Source: Pseudomonadota bacterium
Lineage (GTDB): Bacteria; Pseudomonadota; Gammaproteobacteria; Steroidobacterales; Steroidobacteraceae
Length of the DNA: 64,000 bases
NCBI GenBank assembly: GCA_021792755.1
Contig: JAJYUA010000012.1
Coordinates: 37,022-101,021, forward strand
Direction: 5' to 3'
Below are positions 19,753 through 29,505 of the stretch, piece by piece. A model generated the notes under the pieces. The model had not been told where the DNA came from. It saw only the letters and a program-made list of their open reading frames with translations, and did not search any database. The position numbers and the translations under genes were made by a program. The number at the start of each line of letters is the position of its first letter. Within the stretch, counting starts at the first letter, position 1.

Positions 19753-20253
19753 ATGAGCACAGACATCACCCTCCGCCCCATCGGCCGCCATGACATCCCG
19801 CAGGTGCTCGCCTTCATCCGCGATCTGGCCCGCTACGAGCGCCTGGAGCACGAAGTCCTCGCCTCGGAGCAGGACCTGAGCGAGGCGCTGTTCGGCGAGC
19901 CTCGCTACGCCGAGGTGGTATTCGCCTGTCTCGGGCCCAAGCCGGTGGGGTTTGCGCTGTTCTTTCACAACTTCTCGACCTTCAAGGGCCGTCCCGGCAT
20001 CTACCTGGAGGATCTGTACGTGCAGCCGGAGATGCGCGGCCGGGGGATCGGGCGCAGACTCCTCGAATGGCTCGCCCGCACGGCCCTCGAGCGGCGCTGC
20101 TCCCGCTTGGAATGGGCGGTGCTCGACTGGAACGCGCCTTCCATCGCCTTCTACGAGAGCCTCGGCGCGCGCCCGCTCGACGAGTGGCGCACGTTCCGCC
20201 TGACAGGGTCCGCGCTCGAGCAACTCGGGCGTCGCGAGTCCCCGGACTCCTGA
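19753..20253 (+). CDS. GNAT-family N-acetyltransferase
   Basis: A single GNAT domain, 166 residues, most like the diamine/SSAT-type group. The acetyl-CoA pyrophosphate loop is visible as QPEMRGRGIGRRLLEWLA, preceded by the substrate-side segment GRPGIYLEDLYV. Further signatures are WAVLDWNAPSIAFYESLGA and the N-terminal LRPIGRHDIPQVLAFI. It starts 18 bases after ppc on the same strand and may be cotranscribed, though no functional link is evident. The acceptor is unknown; polyamine, thialysine or an antibiotic-like amine are all possible. Confidence 0.88.
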   Translation: MSTDITLRPIGRHDIPQVLAFIRDLARYERLEHEVLASEQDLSEALFGEPRYAEVVFACLGPKPVGFALFFHNFSTFKGRPGIYLEDLYVQPEMRGRGIGRRLLEWLARTALERRCSRLEWAVLDWNAPSIAFYESLGARPLDEWRTFRLTGSALEQLGRRESPDS

Positions 20254-20282
20254 GGCGCCAGCCGTGCCGCTGCCGCCCGACG

Positions 20283-20325
20283 TTGAACGAGCGCACTGAA
20301 CGGGCGCTGAACGGACACTGAACAC
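20283..20325 (+). repeat. Short imperfect tandem repeat upstream of the SYLF gene
   Basis: Four degenerate copies of TGAACG(G/A)-type units, spaced 11-13 bases, run from 20283 to 20325 between the GNAT stop and the SYLF gene start. They may be operator half-sites or a chance microrepeat. Confidence 0.4.
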
Positions 20326-20386
20326 GCAGCACAACTCCCGCATTGCCATGCTCTGCGGTAAGCTTCAGGCATTGGAGGCACCTGTT

Positions 20387-21211
20387 ATGCACATTCGCTC
20401 TCGCTTGCTCTCGGCACTGGCCGGCACCCTGATCGCATTCGCGTCGATCGCCGCACACGCCCAGGCCCGTCAGGAAGGCCGGCTCCTGCTGGCCACCCAG
20501 GTGCTTAGCGACCTGCAAGGCACGCACGACCAGGGCATCCCGACGTGGCTGCTGCAGCGCGCCTACGGCATCGCGGTCATCCCGGGCCTCACGAAGGTCG
20601 CCTTCTTCTTCGGCGGGCAGCGCGGACACGGAGTCCTGGTCGTTCGCAAGCCCGACGGGCAGTTCTCCGATCCGGTGTTCATCACCCTCACCGGCGGCAG
20701 CTTCGGCTTCCAGTGGGGCGTCCAGAAGACCGACCTCGTGCTGGTATTCACCTCGCGCAAGGGTGTCGCCGGCATACAGGGTGGCAAGCTCACGCTGGGA
20801 GCCGGCGCCTCGGTGGCGGCCGGTCCCGTGGGCCGGGAGGCCTCCGCCTCCACCGTCCAGACCTTCAACGCGGCGGTATACTCCTACTCGCACAACGAGG
20901 GATTGTTTGCGGGTATTTCGATCCACGGCGCGGAGATCAATGTCGACAACGGAGCGGACGCGCGCTTCTACCACCAGCCTAAGGTTCGCGCCTCGGACAT
21001 CCTTTCCGGCTCGGTGGCCACCGACGATTTCGCCGCGCAGCGCTTCTTGCACGCGGTTGCGGTGGCTTCGGGCGCCGAGGCGGCCTCCTCTTCGGCTGCT
21101 GCGCCGCCCAGGGCCGCCGCGCCGGGCCCGGAGCCGGCGCAGCCGAATACGCCGGCGGCCCAGGCATTTCCCCTGCAGGATCAGAACCCCGGCAGCAACC
21201 CGCCAAACTAG
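20387..21211 (+). CDS. SYLF/Ysc84-domain exported protein
   Basis: A predicted periplasmic lipid-binding protein with a SYLF (DUF500/Ysc84-like) domain. The start is the ATG at 20387, with GGAGG 8 bases upstream; 274 residues. A signal peptide runs to about residue 25 (LLSALAGTLIAFASIAAHAQA). The SYLF core includes AYGIAVIPGLTKVAFFFGG, GHGVLVVRKPDGQFSDPVF, GSFGFQWGVQKTDLVLVF and YSYSHNEGLFAGISIHGAEI. The last 60 residues are Ala/Pro-rich and probably disordered. SYLF domains bind phosphoinositides in eukaryotes; the bacterial role is unsettled. Confidence 0.88.
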   Translation: MHIRSRLLSALAGTLIAFASIAAHAQARQEGRLLLATQVLSDLQGTHDQGIPTWLLQRAYGIAVIPGLTKVAFFFGGQRGHGVLVVRKPDGQFSDPVFITLTGGSFGFQWGVQKTDLVLVFTSRKGVAGIQGGKLTLGAGASVAAGPVGREASASTVQTFNAAVYSYSHNEGLFAGISIHGAEINVDNGADARFYHQPKVRASDILSGSVATDDFAAQRFLHAVAVASGAEAASSSAAAPPRAAAPGPEPAQPNTPAAQAFPLQDQNPGSNPPN

Positions 21212-21492
21212 CCCGGTATGCAACGCGCTGCAGCGGGCACGACGCCGTCCCGCCCGGCCCTGCTGCGCCACGGTAGGCGAAAACGGTGGGCGAGAAACGT
21301 GATTTTGCTTGCTCGTCTGCCGCTTTCTGCGGCGGGCCCTCGCTGTGCCCATAGCGGACGCCCGGCGCCGTCCGTCCCGCCATCCCAAAGGGGGGGCCGG
21401 GGGCCTGAGGCGGGTGCGGCACGGTACCCGCAGGGGTTGCGGCAGGGTCTCCTGAACGACACCGATGCCGGCAACGGCGGGCGCGCCGCCGC

Positions 21493-22068
21493 CTAGGAGC
21501 GTTTGGCGGCCGGGTGATCCGGCGCGAGCACTTCGGCGCTGAGATAGGTACTGAGCGTCACTTGGTGCGGGATGCAGGTGGTGTGGTAGCGGATATCGCG
21601 GGTCGCGAACAGCGGCAGGAAGCTGCGCTTGAACTGCCCGATCAGCTCGCAGTCGCCGCCCTCGTCAAAGCCGGTGTTGGAGGGTGCGAGCACCACGGTA
21701 TGCCAATGCGCCTGCACCTTCGGGGCTGATTTTCCGCCTTTCCCAGCCTGGGCGGCCGGCACCAGCACTTGCATGCTCACCCTCACCCCGGGGAAGGGGC
21801 CGGGTCTTCCCATGGGACTCGAGCACGGTTCTTCGCGGACCTTGAGGTGCCGCGCGCCGAGCTTCCAGAGCATGTGCCGGATCTTGTCTCGCAGGCCGTC
21901 ACAGGAGTAATGCGTCGTGAACCCCATGTAGACGAACTGGATGTGCCGGGGCACCCAGACAGCCGGCACGTGGGCTGCCCCGCCGGCCGATGTCGCCCAG
22001 GCGGGCAAGGACAGCAGGGCGCTCGCCAGCGCCACCATGGCCGATCGATGGAAAGCGGTTGCAGGCAT
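21493..22068 (-). CDS. Exported protein of unknown function
   Basis: I do not recognise this 191-residue protein. The ATG at 22068 has GAGGAG about 9 bases upstream and opens a clear signal peptide (MVALASALLSLPAWATSA within the first 30 residues), so it is periplasmic or secreted. The mature part contains HIQFVYMGFTTHYSCDGLRD, a Cys-containing EEPCSS, GGDCEL and HTTCIPHQVTLS, giving four Cys that could form two disulfides, plus a Lys/Gly-rich spacer. The longer upstream reading frame is low-complexity and not supported. It may be in one transcript with the membrane protein at 22188. Confidence 0.7.
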   Translation of the reverse strand: MPATAFHRSAMVALASALLSLPAWATSAGGAAHVPAVWVPRHIQFVYMGFTTHYSCDGLRDKIRHMLWKLGARHLKVREEPCSSPMGRPGPFPGVRVSMQVLVPAAQAGKGGKSAPKVQAHWHTVVLAPSNTGFDEGGDCELIGQFKRSFLPLFATRDIRYHTTCIPHQVTLSTYLSAEVLAPDHPAAKRS

Positions 22069-22187
22069 GACGGCTTTCTCCTCATCCCGGTCAGGGTTCA
22101 GTGCGATAGACCTCAACGGGCCGCGATCGTTCGGGTTGACCGGCGTCGGAGCAAGGCCCGGCCCGGGCGCGACCGCCTCGATCGGGG

Positions 22188-22541
22188 TCAGGTGACGTAC
22201 GGGGAAACCACCATGCAGACCACGGTGACCGACAGCAATATCGCGGCAATCCGCTGCGAAACGGCTGGCGAGCGGCGCATCGCCCCCTGCACCGCCGCCG
22301 CGGCGACGGCACACAGCGCCCCGATCGCCAGCGTCGTCGCCATCGGTCCGCTCGAGCCCCGGATCGCGATGCCCCAGAGCGCGAGGCCCGCGGCGATCGT
22401 CAATGCCGCCGCCACCATCTGCGCCCGAAACAACTTCGGCGTCAGCTCGAACAACGAGTGCGTCAGGGCGAGCGTCGAGCCGGCCCAGAACACGCCGGAG
22501 AGCGCGTGCAGCGAGAGCAGGATCATCAACAAAATGCGCAT
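22188..22541 (-). CDS. Small integral membrane protein
   Basis: A 117-residue hydrophobic protein with about four membrane segments, starting at ATG 22541 behind GGAGG with 5-base spacing. The first helix (LLMILLSLHALSGVFWAGSTL) carries a His and Trp pattern seen in CopD/HemJ-like and other four-helix haem or quinone proteins, but the overall family is not clear to me. It is 39 bases after msrA on the same strand, so the two are probably cotranscribed. Confidence 0.7.
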   Translation of the reverse strand: MRILLMILLSLHALSGVFWAGSTLALTHSLFELTPKLFRAQMVAAALTIAAGLALWGIAIRGSSGPMATTLAIGALCAVAAAAVQGAMRRSPAVSQRIAAILLSVTVVCMVVSPYVT

Positions 22542-22580
22542 AGGCACCTCCGCTGCGGCCGACGGACGGCGGCCGGCCGC

Positions 22581-23219
22581 TCAAACGACATTGGAGTAGG
22601 TGACTCCGCAGCCGCCCAGGCCGCAGTAGCCGTCCGGATTCTTGGCGAGGTACTGTTGGTGGTAATCCTCGGCATAGTAGAAGACGAGTGCGGGCCGGAT
22701 CTCGGTCGTGATGGCGCCGCGGCCGGCGGCCGTGAGGCGCGCCTGGTAGGCCGTTCTGGAGGCTTCCGCGGCCCGCTGCTGCGCCTCATCGAAAGTATGG
22801 ATGACCGAGCGGTACTGGGTCCCCACATCCCCCCCCTGGCGCATGCCCTGCGTGGGGTCGTGGGACTCCCAGAACGCCTTGAGCAGGTCGCCGTAGGCGA
22901 TCCTGTCAGGATCGAAGATCACGCGGACCACCTCGGCATGCCCCGTGAGTCCCGTGCAGACTTCCCGGTAGGTCGGGTGGGGTGTGAAACCGCCCGCATA
23001 GCCGACCGCCGTGGAATGGACGCCCGGCAGCTGCCAGTACCGCCGTTCGGCGCCCCAGAAACAGCCCAGGCCGAACACGGCCTGATGCAGACCCGCCGGG
23101 AAAGGCGGCACGATGCGATGCCCGTTGACGTAGTGGACCTGCGGCACCTCGAGCGGGGTGTCGCGGCCGGGCAGCGCCTCGGCGGCGGTAGGCAGGACGG
23201 ACTTGTTCTGCAAGGCCAT
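22581..23219 (-). CDS. msrA: Peptide-methionine (S)-S-oxide reductase MsrA
   Basis: Reduces methionine-S-sulfoxide in proteins. It has 212 residues, the E. coli length. The catalytic motif GCFWGAE has its Cys at about residue 53. VGYAGG and the HAEVVRV/FDP segment are present, and the resolving cysteines are in the C-terminal GYCGLGGCG. The N-terminal extension before the domain matches the long E. coli-type MsrA. It has no signal peptide, so it is cytosolic. Confidence 0.96.
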   Translation of the reverse strand: MALQNKSVLPTAAEALPGRDTPLEVPQVHYVNGHRIVPPFPAGLHQAVFGLGCFWGAERRYWQLPGVHSTAVGYAGGFTPHPTYREVCTGLTGHAEVVRVIFDPDRIAYGDLLKAFWESHDPTQGMRQGGDVGTQYRSVIHTFDEAQQRAAEASRTAYQARLTAAGRGAITTEIRPALVFYYAEDYHQQYLAKNPDGYCGLGGCGVTYSNVV

Positions 23220-23330
23220 GGGGCCAACCTCCTAGGGGAGCCTCGGATCGACCACGCGCGCCCGCGAAGGCTCCCTGCGCATGATAGCGGCTTGCGCCTG
23301 CGAGGGCTCGCACCTTAAGCTTCGCGCGCC

Positions 23331-23597
23331 ATGGGAATCAGCCAGCCACAGAATCTCAGCATACCCCCGATCGAGCACCAGCGACCGTACGGGGTGCGCG
23401 TCAGCCTGCCGCCGGGCGACCCGTTCCGAAAACTCCTCGGGCCGGAGTGGAACCGGGTGCATTGGTTCGCCACTTCCAATGAGCGCGACGCTGCGCTCGC
23501 GGAGATGAGCCGGCGTCACGAGTACTCCCGCTCGGGCGACAGGCCCGCGCTGGTGTTCGAGAAGGTCGAGAACCTCGCCGAGAGCCGCGGACTCTAA
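23331..23597 (+). CDS. Conserved hypothetical protein (88 aa)
   Basis: A small soluble protein with no family I can name. It begins MGISQPQNLSIPP and contains GVRVSLPPGDPFRKLLG, WNRVHWFATSNERDAALAEM and LVFEKVEN. The composition is protein-like, acidic and basic residues are evenly spread, and there is no membrane segment or signal. Similar short proteins occur in gammaproteobacteria, from memory only. It is divergent from msrA (111-base gap) and convergent with the patatin gene; the 264 bases after it hold nothing I can support. Confidence 0.6.
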   Translation: MGISQPQNLSIPPIEHQRPYGVRVSLPPGDPFRKLLGPEWNRVHWFATSNERDAALAEMSRRHEYSRSGDRPALVFEKVENLAESRGL

Positions 23598-23861
23598 ATC
23601 TGTAGCGCCGGATCGGGCTTGCCGGCCCGGCGCAGCCGTTGACCGGTGCCGAGCGGCGAGGGATGGTTTTTGCTCACCGTTCGCATCGCTGCGCCGTCCG
23701 CGCCGCGCGCAAGCCCCGGGCGTGCATCCTCGGCCACCCGCCCGGCGCAGCGCTGCTTCGCGGCATGCCACCGCCGCGCGCTGCGGCGGGCACCTGCCGT
23801 TGCGGGGCCTGGGCGGAGGCGTCCTCCCGCGCAGTCGCCCCAGGAGCTTTGAGCGCCTTCG

Positions 23862-26249
23862 CTAGAACGTGCGCCCCAGGAACAGGTAGAACGTCTGGTG
23901 GCCGTGGTCGTCGAAGCCGCTGCCGAGGTAAATCGGCCCCAGGAACGTGTCCAGGCCGAAGAACACGCTCGCGTCCTTGTGCATCGTGCTCCAACGGATG
24001 TCGCTCATGTTCCGCCAGACGTTGCCCGCCTCCAGCGACATCCCCAGGTACACCGGCACGTCGAGATAGCCGGGCCCACCTCGGTCGATCTTGCGGTACA
24101 ACAGCAGGCGCGCGATGCCGTAGTGCGGGCCGTACAGCGAATATTGCTTCAGTCCCGACAGGTTGAGAAAGCCCCCGAGCGGGAACTCCATGCGCAAATC
24201 GGTGGCGCGGTCGAGCAGGCTTCCGCCCGAGACCGAGAACGCCACGGTATTGCGGTCGCGCCAGGTGTGGGCGGCCAGAAAATCGAACGTCACCCGGTTG
24301 TAGCTCGACTGCGGCCCGATCACCTGGTGCGCGCTGCTCCACTGCAGCGTCGCCTGCTCGCCGGAGTGCGGAAAGTTGATGTTGTCGAGCGTGTCGTAGC
24401 TGAAGCGCAGAAAATAGGTGAACGAGCCGAAGGGCTGCTGCGCCGGAAACGGCAGCAGCGGATCGCCCGGGTCGCCGACGGTCAGCCGCGTATGGCCCTC
24501 CTCGCGGTACGCTCCGGCGCGCACCTCGCCCCAGTCGCTGAACTGCTTGCCGAGATCCAGGCCGTAACGGAACGTGTGTGCCCGATACACCGCTCGCAAG
24601 CTCTGGCCGATGAAATACGGCAGATCGCTCGCCTCGACCGACACCTGCGGCATCACGAACCAGCCGGAGAATTTCGAGAACGGCAGGTACACCTCGGTCG
24701 CGAGCCGCGAGGTCTGACCGATCTCCCCGTCCGTCACCCACTCCCCGCCCGAGCGGGTGATCTCGGACATCACATAGCGGGCCGCCGCCTCGTAGGTGGC
24801 GTCACCGGAGAAGTCATCCCGCAGGCTCAAGCCGAAGCGCATGTAATTCGGGCCGATCGAGGCGCCGCGCGCGTCGATGAGCAGCCCATATCGGCCGTCC
24901 CGGCGCACCACGCGATAATCGAGCGTATCGAGGCCGCCTTGTCCATACAGCGTGGTGATGCGGCGGGCGATCGCATTGGGATTGAGGCGCTTGCCGACCA
25001 TGTCGCCGAAGAGCTTCTCGATCGGCGCCGAGAACTGCGTCGAGCCCGTCTGGACCTTCACGAACTCGATGCGCGGCGGCGGCCGGCGCAGGCTCGCGCG
25101 GCGTCGCTCATAGCGCCGGTACTGCGCCGGGCTGACCGAGAAGGCCGAGAGCCGCTTGCGCATCTTCCACGCCGCGGCTTCTCCGATCGCGATCAGCTGG
25201 TTCACGTCCCCGAAGTCGAACGAGGAAATCCCGTCGAGCGTCGGCCGGATGAGCACATCGCGGGGCGTCAGCGAGGCGAGCTCCTTCCTGGACTTGCGCT
25301 CCATCAGAATCGTCAGCGCCTGGGCCGAAACGGACGCGACGCCATTGAGCTTATCGCGGGGCCGCAGCCGAGTACTCACGTCCACCACGATCAATACATT
25401 CACCCCCATCGCCCGAGCCACATCCACCGGCACGTTGTCGGTGATGCCCCCGTCGACAAGCAATCGCCCGCTACGCGGCACGGGCGCGAACACGCCCGGG
25501 GCGGACATGCTGGCCCGCATGGCACTGGTCAGGTCGCCCGAGTCCATGACCACCTTCTGGCCGGTCCGCAGATCCGTGGCCACGGCCCGAAAAGGGGTCG
25601 GCAGATCATTGAAATTCGTAATTCGAGCCACCGGCAGCGTCAGACGGCGCAGCATCTCGGTGAAGCTCTGTCCCTCGATCAACCCCTGTGGCAGCACCAG
25701 ATGCCAGCCCTTGACGCCGATCGGAAAATGCACCAGAAAGTTCTCATCCTCCTCCTTGCGACGCAGCGACAGATCCTGGCGCGGCGGCTGGTCCCGAAAG
25801 GCCTCCTGCCAGTTCAGCGATTTCACCACCGCCTCGATCTGCTTCGCGGTCAGACCGCTGGCGTACAGCCCTCCCACTACGGCCCCCATGCTCGTGCCGG
25901 CAATGGCGTCGATCGGCACCCGCAGCTTCTGCAACACCCTGAGAACGCCGATGTGCGCAATGCCGCGCGCCCCGCCGCCCGAGAGCACCAAGCCGATCCG
26001 GTATCGTGGTGAGCCCGGACCCGCGGAAGCGGACCGCCGGGGGTCCGCTGGTGCGCCCGCGCTTGCGGCAGGGGGCCCCGGCGTCCCAGGCGGCCTCGAG
26101 GCCGCGCTCGCCGGCGGAAAGACGTACACCGTGGCCCGCAGGGCCTCAGTCCGTGGTGCGTGCGGCGCGGCATGCAGCACCGGGGTCAAGCCGAGAAAAA
26201 TTGCAATCCCCAGCACCCCGAGCCGGATGCTGCTCACCGCTTGTCTCAT
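23862..26249 (-). CDS. Patatin-like phospholipase with POTRA and outer-membrane beta-barrel (PlpD-like)
   Basis: A predicted surface or secreted lipase of type Vd autotransporter architecture, 795 residues from ATG 26249. A signal peptide ends near residue 28. A Pro/Ala-rich linker precedes the patatin domain: oxyanion loop SGGGARG at 90-96, nucleophile motif GTSMG with Ser at 120, and the catalytic Asp in VDGGITDNVPVDVA. A POTRA-like segment follows (PRIEFVKVQTGS ... GLDTLDYRVV), then a 16-strand-type Omp85 barrel ending in aromatic-terminated YLFLGRTF. It hydrolyses phospholipid acyl chains. The barrel and lipase are one polypeptide, as in Pseudomonas PlpD. Divergent from the next gene. Confidence 0.9.
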   Translation of the reverse strand: MRQAVSSIRLGVLGIAIFLGLTPVLHAAPHAPRTEALRATVYVFPPASAASRPPGTPGPPAASAGAPADPRRSASAGPGSPRYRIGLVLSGGGARGIAHIGVLRVLQKLRVPIDAIAGTSMGAVVGGLYASGLTAKQIEAVVKSLNWQEAFRDQPPRQDLSLRRKEEDENFLVHFPIGVKGWHLVLPQGLIEGQSFTEMLRRLTLPVARITNFNDLPTPFRAVATDLRTGQKVVMDSGDLTSAMRASMSAPGVFAPVPRSGRLLVDGGITDNVPVDVARAMGVNVLIVVDVSTRLRPRDKLNGVASVSAQALTILMERKSRKELASLTPRDVLIRPTLDGISSFDFGDVNQLIAIGEAAAWKMRKRLSAFSVSPAQYRRYERRRASLRRPPPRIEFVKVQTGSTQFSAPIEKLFGDMVGKRLNPNAIARRITTLYGQGGLDTLDYRVVRRDGRYGLLIDARGASIGPNYMRFGLSLRDDFSGDATYEAAARYVMSEITRSGGEWVTDGEIGQTSRLATEVYLPFSKFSGWFVMPQVSVEASDLPYFIGQSLRAVYRAHTFRYGLDLGKQFSDWGEVRAGAYREEGHTRLTVGDPGDPLLPFPAQQPFGSFTYFLRFSYDTLDNINFPHSGEQATLQWSSAHQVIGPQSSYNRVTFDFLAAHTWRDRNTVAFSVSGGSLLDRATDLRMEFPLGGFLNLSGLKQYSLYGPHYGIARLLLYRKIDRGGPGYLDVPVYLGMSLEAGNVWRNMSDIRWSTMHKDASVFFGLDTFLGPIYLGSGFDDHGHQTFYLFLGRTF

Positions 26250-26352
26250 GCCGCGAGAATAGCAGCATCGCGGCGGGCTTCCTGCGGGCGTCGCGCCTCT
26301 CCCGCCGGGCAGACGTCTTGGACTGGAGCGGCAATGCGGTAGGATGCGCGCC

Positions 26353-27093
26353 ATGACGTATCTGCTGTACGCCGCCCTCCCCTATATCCTCTCGCTGGGC
26401 CTGATCATCCACTGCATGAAGACCGGCCGCAACTGGATCTGGGTCTGGGTGTTGTTGTTCCTGCCGATGATCGGCGCCCTGGCCTACGTGGCGGTGGAGA
26501 TCCTCCCGGAGCTGTTCCGCAGCCACACCGCGCGCAGCACCGCACGCGGGCTGAAGAAAGCCATGGACCCGTTCGGCGACCTGCGTCGCTTTGCGAACGA
26601 GGCCGAGCTCATCGGCAATGTGGCGAGCCGCCAGCGCTACGCCGAGGAGCTCACCCGCCACGGCCGCTATGCCGAGGCGATCGTGCAGTATCGGCAGACC
26701 CTGACCGGCCTGTACGAGCACGACCCCAACCTCATGCTGGGGCTGGCGCGGGCTCAGTTCGGCAATGGCGAGGCATCCGCGGCGCGGGCGACGCTCGAGG
26801 AGCTCGTCCGCCGCAACCCCGACTTCCACTCCCCGGAGCGTCACCTCCTCTACGCCCGTTCGCTCGAAGCCGAAGGGAGCGTCGCCCGGGCCCTGGAGGA
26901 GTACCACGCCCTCGCGCACGCCTACCCGGGCGCCGAGGCCGCCGTCCGTTATGCGCAGTTGCTCGATCGGCAAGGTCAGCGCGACGAGGCACGCAAAGTG
27001 GTGCAAGACCTCCTTGACCAGGCCCGCGTCGCGCCCCAGCACTACCGCCGCACCCAGCGCGCCTGGCTCGATGCGGCACAGCGGCTGCTCTAG
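26353..27093 (+). CDS. Membrane-anchored tetratricopeptide-repeat protein
   Basis: A 246-residue protein. Residues 1-50 contain two membrane helices (LLYAALPYILSLGLIIH and WIWVWVLLFLPMIGALAYV) resembling the PLDc_N-type membrane anchor. Residues 85-245 form TPR-like helical repeats (RYAEELTRHGRYAEAIVQYRQ, DPNLMLGLARAQFGNGE, HLLYARSLEAEGSVARALEEY, AQLLDRQGQRDEARKVV), so it is probably a scaffold facing the cytoplasm. Its ATG at 26353 was chosen over 26344 because the latter leaves no room for a ribosome-binding site. It is divergent from the patatin gene; its partner is unknown. Confidence 0.75.
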   Translation: MTYLLYAALPYILSLGLIIHCMKTGRNWIWVWVLLFLPMIGALAYVAVEILPELFRSHTARSTARGLKKAMDPFGDLRRFANEAELIGNVASRQRYAEELTRHGRYAEAIVQYRQTLTGLYEHDPNLMLGLARAQFGNGEASAARATLEELVRRNPDFHSPERHLLYARSLEAEGSVARALEEYHALAHAYPGAEAAVRYAQLLDRQGQRDEARKVVQDLLDQARVAPQHYRRTQRAWLDAAQRLL

Positions 27094-27269
27094 CGCGGGC
27101 GAGCGGCGGCTCGCGTGCCGCGACCCGGGGCGATGGGCCTCCTCGGCCGGGGGCCGTTACCCGTGATGCGGCGCATGGGCGCGGGCCGCCGCCGGCGTCG
27201 CCTGAGTGGCGCCGGTGTGTGCGTGCTCCGGGGACTGCAGCCGTTCTTGCGCGGCGAACAGGCGGCAGA

Positions 27270-28223
27270 TCAGCCCGCGAGCTGCCGTTCCAGCCGGGCA
27301 AGCACGCGGTAGCACGGCAGTACCTGGGCCACGCCGGCGTTGGGCTCGCGTCCCTCGCGGATGGCGGCCACGAACTCACGGTCCTGGAGCTCGATGCCGT
27401 TCATCGACACGTCGACCTTGGACACATCGATCGTGTTCTCCTTGCCGTCGATGAGATCGTCGTAGCGGGCGATGTAGGTGCCGTTGTCGCAGATGTAGCG
27501 AAAAAAGGTGCCGAGCGGTCCATCGTTGTTGAACGACAGCGACAGCGTGCAGATCGCGCCCGTGCGGCTCTTCAGCTGGATCGACATGTCCATGGCGATG
27601 CCGAGCTCGGGATGAATGGGACCCTGCAGAGCGTTCGCCGCCACGATCTCACCGCTCTGGTAGGCGAACAGATCAACGGTATGCGCGGCGTGGTGCCAGA
27701 GCAGGTGATCGGTCCATGAGCGCGGCTGGCCGAGCGCATTGATGTTCTTGCGGCGGAAGAAATAGGTTTGCACGTCCATCTGCTGGACGGTGAGCTCACC
27801 GGCGATGATCTTCCCGTGCAGCCACTGGTGGCTCGGGTTGAAACGGCGAGTGTGTCCGACCATGGCGACCTTGCCGGCGGCCTTCTGCGCCCTCGCCACT
27901 TCCTCCGCGCCCGCCAGGGTGTCGGCGAGGGGAATCTCCACCTGCACGTGCTTACCGGCCTCGAGGCAGGCAATGGCTTGGGTTGCGTGGATCTGCGTGG
28001 GCGTGCACAAGATGACCGCATCGACGTCGGAGCGCGAGAGGGACTCCTGCAGCTCGGTCGTCACGTGGGTGATGCCGTAGCGCGCCGCCACCTCTTGCGT
28101 GGGCTGCAGGGTGCGCCCGACCAGCGAAACGACACGCACATCCGCGATGTTGCGCAGCGCGTCCAGGTGCTTGATTCCGAAAGCGCCGGCGCCGGCCAGC
28201 GCGAGATTGAGGGTCTGGGCCAT
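27270..28223 (-). CDS. ligC: 4-Carboxy-2-hydroxymuconate-6-semialdehyde dehydrogenase
   Basis: Oxidises the ring-cleavage product of protocatechuate (as its hemiacetal) with NAD(P)+ to 2-pyrone-4,6-dicarboxylate. It is a 317-residue Gfo/Idh/MocA oxidoreductase, close to the 315 of Sphingobium LigC. The Rossmann motif LALAGAGAFGIKHLDAL opens the protein and CTPTQIHATQAIACLEAGKH follows, with VEIPLADTLAGAEE replacing the usual EKP loop. SWTDHLLWHHAAHTVDLF is the family's substrate-site segment. It is the last gene of the lig operon, 31 bases after ligB. The neighbouring ligA, ligB and ligI make the assignment firm. Confidence 0.94.
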   Translation of the reverse strand: MAQTLNLALAGAGAFGIKHLDALRNIADVRVVSLVGRTLQPTQEVAARYGITHVTTELQESLSRSDVDAVILCTPTQIHATQAIACLEAGKHVQVEIPLADTLAGAEEVARAQKAAGKVAMVGHTRRFNPSHQWLHGKIIAGELTVQQMDVQTYFFRRKNINALGQPRSWTDHLLWHHAAHTVDLFAYQSGEIVAANALQGPIHPELGIAMDMSIQLKSRTGAICTLSLSFNNDGPLGTFFRYICDNGTYIARYDDLIDGKENTIDVSKVDVSMNGIELQDREFVAAIREGREPNAGVAQVLPCYRVLARLERQLAG

Positions 28224-28254
28224 GTGCTCTCCTTCAGGATCGAGTCATCGGCGG

Positions 28255-29489
<1,235 letters not shown>

Positions 29490-29505
29490 ACTCTACCCCT
29501 TCGAA

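Noticed and set aside
21212..21492. A 92-codon open frame between the SYLF gene and the exported protein.
   Set aside because: It has an Arg/Pro/Gly-rich random composition, no ribosome-binding site, and overlaps other frames equally open.
23898..26012. A 704-codon plus-strand open frame opposite the patatin gene.
   Set aside because: Antisense shadow; the minus-strand frame has intact lipase and barrel motifs.
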